Source of the DNA: Anaerolineae bacterium
GTDB taxonomy: Bacteria; Chloroflexota; Anaerolineae; JAFGEY01
Reading direction: 5' to 3'
DNA: 10,225 nt
Assembly: GCA_016929205.1 (NCBI GenBank)
Contig: JAFGJF010000323.1
Coordinates: 1-10,225, forward strand
Shown piece after piece: positions 1 through 4,514 of the stretch. A program made the position numbers and the translations under genes. Within the stretch, counting starts at the first letter, position 1. The number at the start of each line of letters is the position of its first letter. A model generated the notes under the pieces. The model ran no database searches and was not told where the DNA came from. It was given only the letters and a program-made list of their open reading frames with translations.

Positions 1-589
1 CCAAAGCGCTGTGCGCCACCCAATCCAGGTCATCACGCCGGAGGGCAACCAGTTCTCCCACGCGGCAGCCTGTCGAGCGCAGCGTTTCGACGATAGCGAT
101 GTCGCGCAAACGGCCCAATTCCTTTTGCCGGTCGGCCGATGTGTCATCACTTGTCGGTGGCACATCGCGCGCGGCCTGGACGATCGCCTGCACGGCAGCC
201 AGCTTGGGGTCCTTGGGGCGCGGCTCGCCACGGATGTTACGCGCGTCGCGAAAGGTTTCCTCCAGGCGGGCGATGTCGGCAGCCTCAAAGGTGACGCCGC
301 GCTTGAGCAGAGAGCGATAAAAGCGGTAGACGGCGGTCAGGTAGAGCTGCAGCGTCGCTTTTGCCGGCTGCTCGGGGTCGGGAAAGCACTCGTGCCGCAG
401 CCAGGGCACAAAGTCAATGGCGTGATCGACGGTCAGCGACGAGGTCGATGTGCGGTCGGTGTGAATGCCCTGGGTCTCTAAAAATGCAAAAAAGTGCTTG
501 AGCGGCGTCGTATACGACAACTGGGTATGTTCGGTATTGAGGTTCAACAAATAGCTGGCCCCTGCTTCCTTGATTGTCTGTTCTGGCAT
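1..589 (-). CDS. Tyrosine recombinase/integrase, N-terminal part (runs off left edge)
   Basis: This minus-strand reading frame starts at the ATG at 589-587 and stays open for 196 codons to the window edge. The first 110 or so residues look like the helical SAM-like core-binding domain of phage/Xer-type integrases (for example YTTPLKHFFAFLE near the start, then LTAVYRFYRSLLKRG). After a charged linker the catalytic domain begins with RLRDIAIVETLRSTGCRVGE. In this motif Arg176 is the expected first catalytic arginine of the R-H-R-Y family. The remaining catalytic residues lie outside the window. The start is supported by an AGGAGGG ribosome binding site at 604-598 and an extended -10 promoter further upstream. 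Such enzymes cut and rejoin DNA, either to resolve chromosome dimers or to move elements. Without the C-terminus I cannot tell a Xer-like housekeeping enzyme from a mobile-element integrase. No tRNA gene or attachment-site repeat is visible next to it. Confidence 0.88.
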   Translation of the reverse strand, partial: MPEQTIKEAGASYLLNLNTEHTQLSYTTPLKHFFAFLETQGIHTDRTSTSSLTVDHAIDFVPWLRHECFPDPEQPAKATLQLYLTAVYRFYRSLLKRGVTFEAADIARLEETFRDARNIRGEPRPKDPKLAAVQAIVQAARDVPPTSDDTSADRQKELGRLRDIAIVETLRSTGCRVGELVALRRDDLDWVAHSAL

Positions 590-616
590 GTGTTTGACCC
601 TCCTATGTCCCTATAA

Positions 617-644
617 ATTATAGCAGAGTCTGGTGAAAAAACAA
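617..644 (-). promoter_or_regulatory. Probable promoter of the integrase gene
   Basis: On the minus strand a perfect TATAAT (622-617) is preceded by TGC, giving an extended -10 element. A weak -35 hexamer TTGTTT (644-639) lies 16 bases upstream. The predicted transcript starts a short distance before the ribosome binding site at 604-598, so the 5' leader is very short. The -35 match is poor and the call rests on the extended -10. Confidence 0.5.
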
Positions 645-663
645 AAAGACGGGCCGTATCCGC

Positions 664-692
664 TTGACAAAAGGGTGCGTTTGTCGTATAAT
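664..692 (+). promoter_or_regulatory. Strong sigma-A type promoter of the padR operon
   Basis: A consensus TTGACA (664-669) and a consensus TATAAT (687-692) are separated by exactly 17 bases. The PadR gene starts 55 bases further on, behind a GGAAAGG ribosome binding site at 731-737. Such a perfect promoter would be very active unless repressed. A palindrome begins at the base directly after the -10 box, which fits repression by a bound protein. Confidence 0.85.
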
Positions 693-724
693 ATATCCAT
701 AACAGATATATCTGTATTGGATAT
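693..724 (+). promoter_or_regulatory. 32-bp palindromic operator, probably bound by the downstream PadR protein
   Basis: The two 16-base halves (693-708 and 709-724) are reverse complements except at two adjacent positions. The central 14 bases, ACAGATATATCTGT, are a perfect palindrome, and the outer arms read ATATCCA and TGGATAT. The site covers the expected transcription start just after the -10 box. PadR-family proteins are dimeric and often repress their own promoters at such dyads. That PadR from this operon binds here is inference. Confidence 0.7.
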
Positions 725-747
725 TTCTCTGGAAAGGTTTTTGACGC

Positions 748-1116
748 ATGGCAAATAAGAGACGTGGGACAAAGGATGGGCAACCGCTGACTCCGGCCGT
801 GCTGCACATCCTGTTAGCACTCGCAGATGGCAGCAAACACGGATACGGAATTATGCAAGAGGTGGAGGAAATCTCGGATGGACGGGTCAAAATGGGGCCA
901 GGTACGCTGTACGGCTCGATCAAACGTATGCTGGCAGCGGGGTTCATCGAGGAGACGGGCGATCGTCCTGCCCCCGAGTTCGACGACGAGCGCCGCCGCT
1001 ACTACAACCTCACGGGATTGGGCCGGCGTGTGTTGGCCGAGGAAGCGCGCCGGCTGTCGAACCTGATTCTCGTCGCACGGCGCAAGCGGCTGCTGGGTGA
1101 CGTGGAGGGCGTTTGA
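748..1116 (+). CDS. PadR-family winged-helix transcriptional regulator
   Basis: The 122-residue protein has the single-domain size of short PadR regulators. Visible hallmarks are the N-terminal helix and turn LLALADGSKHGYGIMQEVEE (residues 22-41), the recognition-helix segment GPGTLYGSIKRMLAAGFIEE (50-69), and the wing followed by RRYYNLTGLGRRVL (82-95). PadR proteins are dimeric repressors that usually respond to small molecules, drugs or phenolic compounds. The ligand here cannot be read from sequence. The start is supported by GGAAAGG at 731-737, 10 bases before the ATG. The stop codon nearly touches the next gene, so the two are translationally coupled. The palindrome at 693-724 suggests autorepression. 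I am confident of the family, not of the target genes. Confidence 0.92.
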   Translation: MANKRRGTKDGQPLTPAVLHILLALADGSKHGYGIMQEVEEISDGRVKMGPGTLYGSIKRMLAAGFIEETGDRPAPEFDDERRRYYNLTGLGRRVLAEEARRLSNLILVARRKRLLGDVEGV

Positions 1117-1118
1117 GT

Positions 1119-1739
1119 ATGTCCGGGTACCGTTCTCACCCAGTACCTGGCGTCGTGTTCAAATTCTACCAGGCGCTGCTGCACGTTTATCCGGCAGAAC
1201 ATCGTCGAGAATATGGCCCGCTGATGATCCAGACGTTCCGCGATATGTGCCGGGAGACATATCGACACAAGGGAACCCTTGGTTTGATCGTGCTGTCTGT
1301 ACACGTGTTTGTGGACACTGTTATTTCTTCGATCGCCGAACACCTTGACCGACTGGAATATGGAGCCAGAAAAATGACCAAAAAACAGCATTTTGTGATT
1401 CTTGTCTTTGCGGGATTTCCACTTGTTCTCGGATTTGTGCTCTTTGCGGTCAATCCACAGTATATGGGCCGGATGTTTATGCCGGGATATGCCAACGCGC
1501 AACCACTGGGCGGGATGATGACCGCCGCAGTTGTTGTGATGGCGGCCGTCGCCTACGTGATACAACGCTGGAGTCTGATGCTTTCCGACCGGTTGGTGGA
1601 GGAAGGCAATAGAGGCAAGGCGGTGATCCCCAGGATCTGGTTTGTGACCAGCTTTATCCTGTTTATCATACCGGCTGTGCTCCTGGTTGTGTTCGGGCCA
1701 GCAATGTTGCGGTTGATAGAAGCCGGCGTAATTGGCTGA
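1119..1739 (+). CDS. Small integral membrane protein with permease-prefix-like N-terminus, PadR partner
   Basis: The protein has 206 residues from the ATG at 1119. A TTG at 1113 overlapping the PadR stop is possible, but the GGAGG at 1104-1108 is better spaced for the ATG. Residues 16-42 (FYQALLHVYPAEHRREYGP and on to FRD) resemble the cytoplasmic prefix segment seen in proteins encoded beside PadR regulators, including some ABC permeases. Three hydrophobic helices follow at about residues 92-111, 131-148 and 173-192, and another hydrophobic stretch lies near 54-72. No catalytic motif or transporter signature is visible. The direct coupling to PadR suggests it acts in the same stress or envelope response, perhaps as an accessory to a transporter elsewhere or as an anti-regulator in the membrane. 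The function is unknown. Confidence 0.82.
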   Translation: MSGYRSHPVPGVVFKFYQALLHVYPAEHRREYGPLMIQTFRDMCRETYRHKGTLGLIVLSVHVFVDTVISSIAEHLDRLEYGARKMTKKQHFVILVFAGFPLVLGFVLFAVNPQYMGRMFMPGYANAQPLGGMMTAAVVVMAAVAYVIQRWSLMLSDRLVEEGNRGKAVIPRIWFVTSFILFIIPAVLLVVFGPAMLRLIEAGVIG

Positions 1740-1776
1740 GCACGATCAAGCGCGCTCAAGCGATCAAGTTTGGGCC

Positions 1777-1805
1777 TTGACCGCATCGGAAAACTGTGCT
1801 AAGAT
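1777..1805 (+). promoter_or_regulatory. Promoter of the metG leader
   Basis: TTGACC (1777-1782) and TAAGAT (1800-1805) are separated by 17 bases. TG at one base before the -10 box gives an extended -10. Transcription would start near 1812, about 28 bases before the leader-peptide start codon. No terminator is evident between the membrane protein gene and this promoter, so some read-through from the PadR operon is possible. Confidence 0.7.
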
Positions 1806-1839
1806 AACATTGTGGTCATATGTGCTTGTTGAGGTTAAC

Positions 1840-1929
1840 ATGAGTTGTCGAGTCTCTTTTTCCAACGCGATGATGATGTCCAGCGCCATGGTGATGTGCC
1901 ATGGCTACTGGGCGTTGGGAAGGAAATGA
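1840..1929 (+). CDS. Methionine-rich leader peptide of the metG attenuator
   Basis: A 29-codon reading frame starts at the ATG at 1840, behind GAGG at 1831-1834, and ends with TGA at 1927-1929. After its start Met it contains five more Met codons in nine positions: 11-13 consecutively (ATGATGATG at 1870-1878), 17 and 19. The middle of the peptide reads NAMMMSSAMVM. This density of one amino acid is the signature of regulatory leader peptides such as those of the trp, his and ilv operons. The peptide itself probably has no function; the rate at which ribosomes read the Met codons is the signal. The gene it precedes is methionyl-tRNA synthetase, which matches the sensed amino acid. The start could be contested because the ribosome binding site is modest, but the match of codon content, terminator and downstream gene is hard to explain by chance. 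Confidence 0.85.
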   Translation: MSCRVSFSNAMMMSSAMVMCHGYWALGRK

Positions 1930-1975
1930 GCGTTTTGTAATCACGTTTTCCTGGGTTTTCTGGAGCCTCCCCGAC
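1861..1975 (+). promoter_or_regulatory. Attenuator switch: mutually exclusive leader RNA pairings
   Basis: Segment 1 (1861-1868, TCCAACGC) can pair with segment 2 (1912-1920, GCGTTGGGA; one bulged G). The stem continues inside as CCAG/CTGG and GCCATGG/CCATGGC (1884-1890 with 1899-1905), with the ATG triplet run bulged out on the 5' side. Segment 2 extended to 1914-1923 (GTTGGGAAGG) can instead pair with 1966-1975 (CCTCCCCGAC). That gives ten positions with one G-U pair and one A-C mismatch, and it uses the 5' arm and loop of the terminator. The two pairings exclude each other. A ribosome stalled on the Met codons would mask segment 1 and favour the second pairing, opening the terminator. A ribosome that reaches the stop at 1927 would cover segment 2 and let the terminator form. 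Pairings were worked out by eye, not by folding software. Confidence 0.7.
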
Positions 1976-1991
1976 GGGAGGCTCTTTTTTT
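1963..1991 (+). terminator. Intrinsic terminator of the metG attenuator
   Basis: A perfect 9-bp GC-rich stem, GAGCCTCCC (1963-1971) with GGGAGGCTC (1976-1984), closes a four-base loop and is followed directly by seven T residues (1985-1991). It lies between the leader-peptide stop and the metG ribosome binding site, so it can only serve to stop metG transcription conditionally. Confidence 0.92.
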
Positions 1992-2011
1992 GTCTATTCA
2001 AGGAGGAGGAT

Positions 2012-3553
2012 ATGAGCAAGCCATTTTATATCACAACCCCGATCTATTATGTGAACGACGAGCCACACCTGGGGCACGCTTACACCACCGTGCTGGCGGA
2101 CGTGCTGGCCCGCTACGCCCGGCTGCGCGGAGACGCGTGCTTTTTTCTGACCGGCACGGACGAACATGGACAAAAGGTGCAGAACGCGGCGCAAGAACGC
2201 GAGATCACGCCCCAGGCACAGGCGGACGAGATGGTGGTACGGTTTCAAGATGCCTGGGACAAGCTGCACATCGTCTATGACGATTTTATCCGGACGACCG
2301 AGCCGCGCCACGTGCACGTGGTGGAGACGATCCTGCAGTTACTGTGGGACAAGGGCGAGATTTACAAGGGGGAGTATGAAGGGTGGTACTGCGTGCCCGA
2401 CGAACGGTTCTGGACAGAAAAGGACCTGGTCGAAGGTACCTGTCCCGAGTGCGGGCGCGCAGTGGAGCGGCTGGTCGAAGCGAACTATTTTTTCCGGATG
2501 AGCCAGTACCAGGAGTGGTTGATCGACACCATCACCGCCAACCCGTCGTTCATCCAGCCGGAGCACCGGCGCAACGAGGTGCTGGGCTATTTGCGCAGAC
2601 CATTGGGCGATCTGTGCATCTCACGACCAAGCAGCCGCCTGCAGTGGGGCATTCCCCTGCCCTTTGACCACGATTACGTGTGTTATGTGTGGTTCGATGC
2701 GCTGATCAACTATGTCACCGCGGCAGGGTATCTCGCCGACGATACACGGTTTGAAGAGCTGTGGCCGTCGGTCATCCATCTGATCGGCAAGGATATTCTG
2801 ACCACACACGCCGTTTATTGGTCGACGATGCTGCAGGCGATCGGACTGCCGCAGCCCCAGGCGATCTTTGCTCATGGGTGGTGGATCAGCGACGGCCTCA
2901 AGATGTCCAAGTCGCGCGGAAACGTGGTCAAGCCGCTCGATCTGGCCGAGGTGTACGGCGTCGATGCGTTCCGGTATTTTCTCATGCGCGATATGACGCC
3001 GGGTCGCGACGCCAATTTCGATCAAGAGCGGATCGGGCGGCGCTACCAGGCCGATCTGGCCAACGACCTGGGCAATTTGCTGCACCGAGTGGTCAACATG
3101 ATTGGCCGGTACAACGAGGGGCGGATCCCCGAACCGGGAGGACTGGCGGAGAGAGAGTGCGCTGTGCAGGCGCGCTGCCTGGCGCTGGTGACCGACGCCC
3201 TCGATCGCGTCAACGCGCTGGCTGTCAACGACGCACTGGCCGAGGTGATGGCCGTTGTCGGGGAAATCAACCGCTACCTGGAGCAGACCGAGCCATGGAA
3301 ACTGGCCAAACACCAAAGCACAGACGACGCATGCCGGGCAAGGGTTGCGGCGATCCTGTATGCAGCAGCCGAAGCGTTACGCCTGTGTTCGGTGCTGCTG
3401 TCCCCGGTTCTGCCCGAACGGATGGCCGAATTGTGGCGCCGTCTTGGCTGGCAGCCCCCGGCGGCGCTGCACCAGGCCCTTGGGTGGGGAAACCTGCAAC
3501 CCGGAATGCCTGTCGTTGCCGGGCCGCCGCTCTTTCCGAAAGTGGACTGCTGA
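2012..3553 (+). CDS. metG: Methionyl-tRNA synthetase
   Basis: This class I aminoacyl-tRNA synthetase charges tRNA-Met with methionine in the cytoplasm, for both initiation and elongation. It has 513 residues, the length of the compact bacterial form without the C-terminal dimerising tRNA-binding domain. The Rossmann fold opens with ITTPIYYVNDEPHLGHAYTT, containing the HIGH-type signature HLGH (residues 19-22). LTGTDEHGQKV follows soon after. The second signature, LKMSKSRGN, has KMSKS at 297-301. The insert near residues 127-147 has Cys127, Asp130, Cys144 and Cys147, so one position of the usual zinc knuckle is Asp. The C-terminal helical anticodon-binding domain contains the NDALAEVM and TEPWKLAK motifs. 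The ATG at 2012 is chosen because AGGAGGAGG sits at 2001-2009; an upstream in-frame extension would run through the terminator. Expression is probably controlled by the leader attenuator. Confidence 0.97.
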   Translation: MSKPFYITTPIYYVNDEPHLGHAYTTVLADVLARYARLRGDACFFLTGTDEHGQKVQNAAQEREITPQAQADEMVVRFQDAWDKLHIVYDDFIRTTEPRHVHVVETILQLLWDKGEIYKGEYEGWYCVPDERFWTEKDLVEGTCPECGRAVERLVEANYFFRMSQYQEWLIDTITANPSFIQPEHRRNEVLGYLRRPLGDLCISRPSSRLQWGIPLPFDHDYVCYVWFDALINYVTAAGYLADDTRFEELWPSVIHLIGKDILTTHAVYWSTMLQAIGLPQPQAIFAHGWWISDGLKMSKSRGNVVKPLDLAEVYGVDAFRYFLMRDMTPGRDANFDQERIGRRYQADLANDLGNLLHRVVNMIGRYNEGRIPEPGGLAERECAVQARCLALVTDALDRVNALAVNDALAEVMAVVGEINRYLEQTEPWKLAKHQSTDDACRARVAAILYAAAEALRLCSVLLSPVLPERMAELWRRLGWQPPAALHQALGWGNLQPGMPVVAGPPLFPKVDC

Positions 3554-3598
3554 GCCAGCGGGTGAGGTGGAAACGGCTCGAGAGTGCGACTTTTGTCA

Positions 3599-3627
3599 CT
3601 GGCAAACGATGTCATTTGTGATATAAT
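3599..3627 (+). promoter_or_regulatory. Promoter of the rubrerythrin-like gene
   Basis: A perfect TATAAT (3622-3627), preceded by TGTGA, lies 64 bases before the start codon. The best -35 at 17-base spacing is CTGGCA (3599-3604), four of six matches. TTGTCA at 3593-3598 is a better hexamer but lies 23 bases from the -10. The -10 box overlaps an inverted repeat that may be an operator. Confidence 0.6.
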
Positions 3628-3646
3628 AGACTCCATAGACTATTAT
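3623..3646 (+). promoter_or_regulatory. Inverted repeat over the -10 box, possible operator
   Basis: ATAATAG (3623-3629) and CTATTAT (3640-3646) are perfect inverted arms around a 10-base spacer. Partial symmetry continues inside, and ATAGACT occurs twice as a direct repeat. The left arm overlaps the -10 box, so a bound protein would block transcription. The spacing does not match the Fur or PerR consensus. The regulator is unknown. Confidence 0.45.
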
Positions 3647-3690
3647 CAGCGCAAGCTCGAGGAGACCCGTCAAAACAGGGAGGTGTCAAG

Positions 3691-4191
3691 ATGACAACGG
3701 CCAGCGAGGATTCAGCACTTTTGGGCGCGATCAAGATTGCGATGGAAGCTGAAAAAAAAGCGGCGACAGCTTATCGCGATGCGGCGGCGCAGACAAACAA
3801 CCCGCTCGGGAAAAAGCTTTTTAACAAGCTGACAGAGTTTGAAAATTATCACTATCAAAAATTGAGCGATTTGCTCGCGTCGTTGGTGGACGAGGGGACA
3901 TTCATCGAATACGTCTTCCAGGCGACGTCGGTTCCGGCGCCAGGTGAGGTGGAGAGCATTCCCGAAGCCAACAAGATGAGCATGATGAAGATCGTGACCA
4001 TGGCGCAGGGAATCGAGCAGAAAGCCGAGCAGCGGTACGCCGACCTGGCCGAACAAACTGCCGACCCGACCGGCAAGGCCATGTTTGAGCAATTGGCCAA
4101 GGAGGAAGCAGCACACTATCGCCTGCTGCGCGAGGTGTACTGGAATCTGAACGATCAGGGAACGTGGTCCTGGCCCAAGGAGTTGGGGTAG
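3691..4191 (+). CDS. Rubrerythrin-like diiron ferritin-family protein without rubredoxin domain
   Basis: The 166-residue protein is a four-helix bundle with two similar halves. The expected iron ligands are visible as Glu21 (in AMEAEKKAATAYRDAA), Glu51 and His54 (EFENYHYQKL), Glu109 (GIEQKAEQRYADLA), and Glu139 with His142 (KEEAAHYRLL). The paired ExxH motifs and the paired NPLGKK/DPTGKA segments show the internal duplication. There is no CxxC pair, so the rubredoxin domain of classical rubrerythrin is missing; this is the short form. Rubrerythrins reduce peroxide or otherwise handle oxygen in anaerobes, taking electrons from a partner here unknown. It stands alone, with its own promoter, a GGGAGGTG ribosome binding site at 3678-3685 and a terminator at 4266-4293. 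Ferritin-like iron storage is a less likely alternative. The C-terminus ends in a tandem-repeat tract. Confidence 0.9.
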   Translation: MTTASEDSALLGAIKIAMEAEKKAATAYRDAAAQTNNPLGKKLFNKLTEFENYHYQKLSDLLASLVDEGTFIEYVFQATSVPAPGEVESIPEANKMSMMKIVTMAQGIEQKAEQRYADLAEQTADPTGKAMFEQLAKEEAAHYRLLREVYWNLNDQGTWSWPKELG

Positions 4192-4243
4192 GCCCCAAGG
4201 ATTGGGGTAGGCCCCAAGGAGTTGGGGTGGGCCCCAAGAACTG
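4172..4243 (+). repeat. Tandem repeat of 19-20 bp with internal dyads
   Basis: Three full units (4172-4190, 4191-4209, 4210-4229) and a partial fourth (4230-4243) follow the pattern GGCCCCAAGGAGTTGGGGTA with single-base differences. Each unit carries CCCCAA and TTGGGG as an inverted pair, so it can form a small hairpin, and neighbouring units can also pair. The first unit encodes the last residues of the rubrerythrin-like protein, and the stop codon spans the unit 1/2 junction (4189-4191). Unit lengths are not multiples of three, so changes in copy number would not add in-frame residues. Confidence 0.85.
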
Positions 4244-4265
4244 CAAAGCCAGTCTTTGATTGTAG

Positions 4266-4293
4266 AAGCGACGGATGGATCCGTCGCTTTTTT
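4266..4293 (+). terminator. Intrinsic terminator after the rubrerythrin-like gene
   Basis: AAGCGACGGAT (4266-4276) and ATCCGTCGCTT (4279-4289) are perfect inverted arms. In RNA this gives a GCGACGGA stem with a tight TGGA loop. Six T residues (4288-4293) follow the stem. Confidence 0.92.
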
Positions 4294-4300
4294 GCATGAT

Positions 4301-4380
4301 GGGGTGCGCCCCGGCTAGCCTTGCCAGGCATCGCGCGGTAGCGCGCCAGCACGGCGGTAACGCGGTACCACAGGGTTCAA
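4301..4380. other. GC-rich, palindrome-dense spacer
   Basis: Between the terminator and the next promoter lie several short dyads in close succession: GGGGTGCGCCCC (4301-4312), GGCTAGCC (4313-4320) and GCGCGGTAGCGCG near 4334-4346. No reading frame with a ribosome binding site is evident. It could be a dispersed palindromic repeat or the remains of one. Confidence 0.4.
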
Positions 4381-4403
4381 GGAGCCAGCATAGCAGCTCT
4401 AGA

Positions 4404-4431
4404 TTGACAATTTATCTCTGAGGTGTACAAT
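4404..4431 (+). promoter_or_regulatory. Promoter of the lipoprotein operon
   Basis: Consensus TTGACA (4404-4409) is followed after 16 bases by TACAAT (4426-4431). The predicted start near 4438 leaves a leader of about 75 bases before the ATG at 4515. CGCGTGT occurs twice in that leader (near 4459 and 4472). Confidence 0.75.
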
Positions 4432-4514
4432 AGCCAAGTGGTTTTAGTGGGCATTTCACGCGTGTCATCCTCGCGTGTATCGACGAAACATGTTAAGCTT
4501 GGAGAGGTGGTTCA

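Noticed and set aside
1732..1839. Longer version of the leader peptide starting at 1732
   Set aside because: It would begin upstream of the predicted promoter at 1777-1805 and overlap the end of the membrane protein gene; the ATG at 1840 lies correctly downstream.
1901..2011. Upstream in-frame extension of methionyl-tRNA synthetase
   Set aside because: The extra 37 codons run through the leader-peptide end and the intrinsic terminator; the ATG at 2012 has an excellent ribosome binding site and matches the family N-terminus.
1806..2011. T-box or SAM-type riboswitch before metG
   Set aside because: I found no T-box consensus or SAM riboswitch core; the Met-codon leader and terminator explain the region better.
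2621..3316. 231-codon minus-strand frame opposite metG
   Set aside because: It lies wholly within a clear metG gene and shows no recognisable motif.
4172..4243. CRISPR array
   Set aside because: Units are contiguous with no spacers and only 19-20 bp long.
4330..4390. tRNA gene or tRNA remnant suggested by GGTAGCGCG and GGGTTCAAGG
   Set aside because: The flanking bases of the putative T-arm do not pair and no acceptor or anticodon stem could be drawn.
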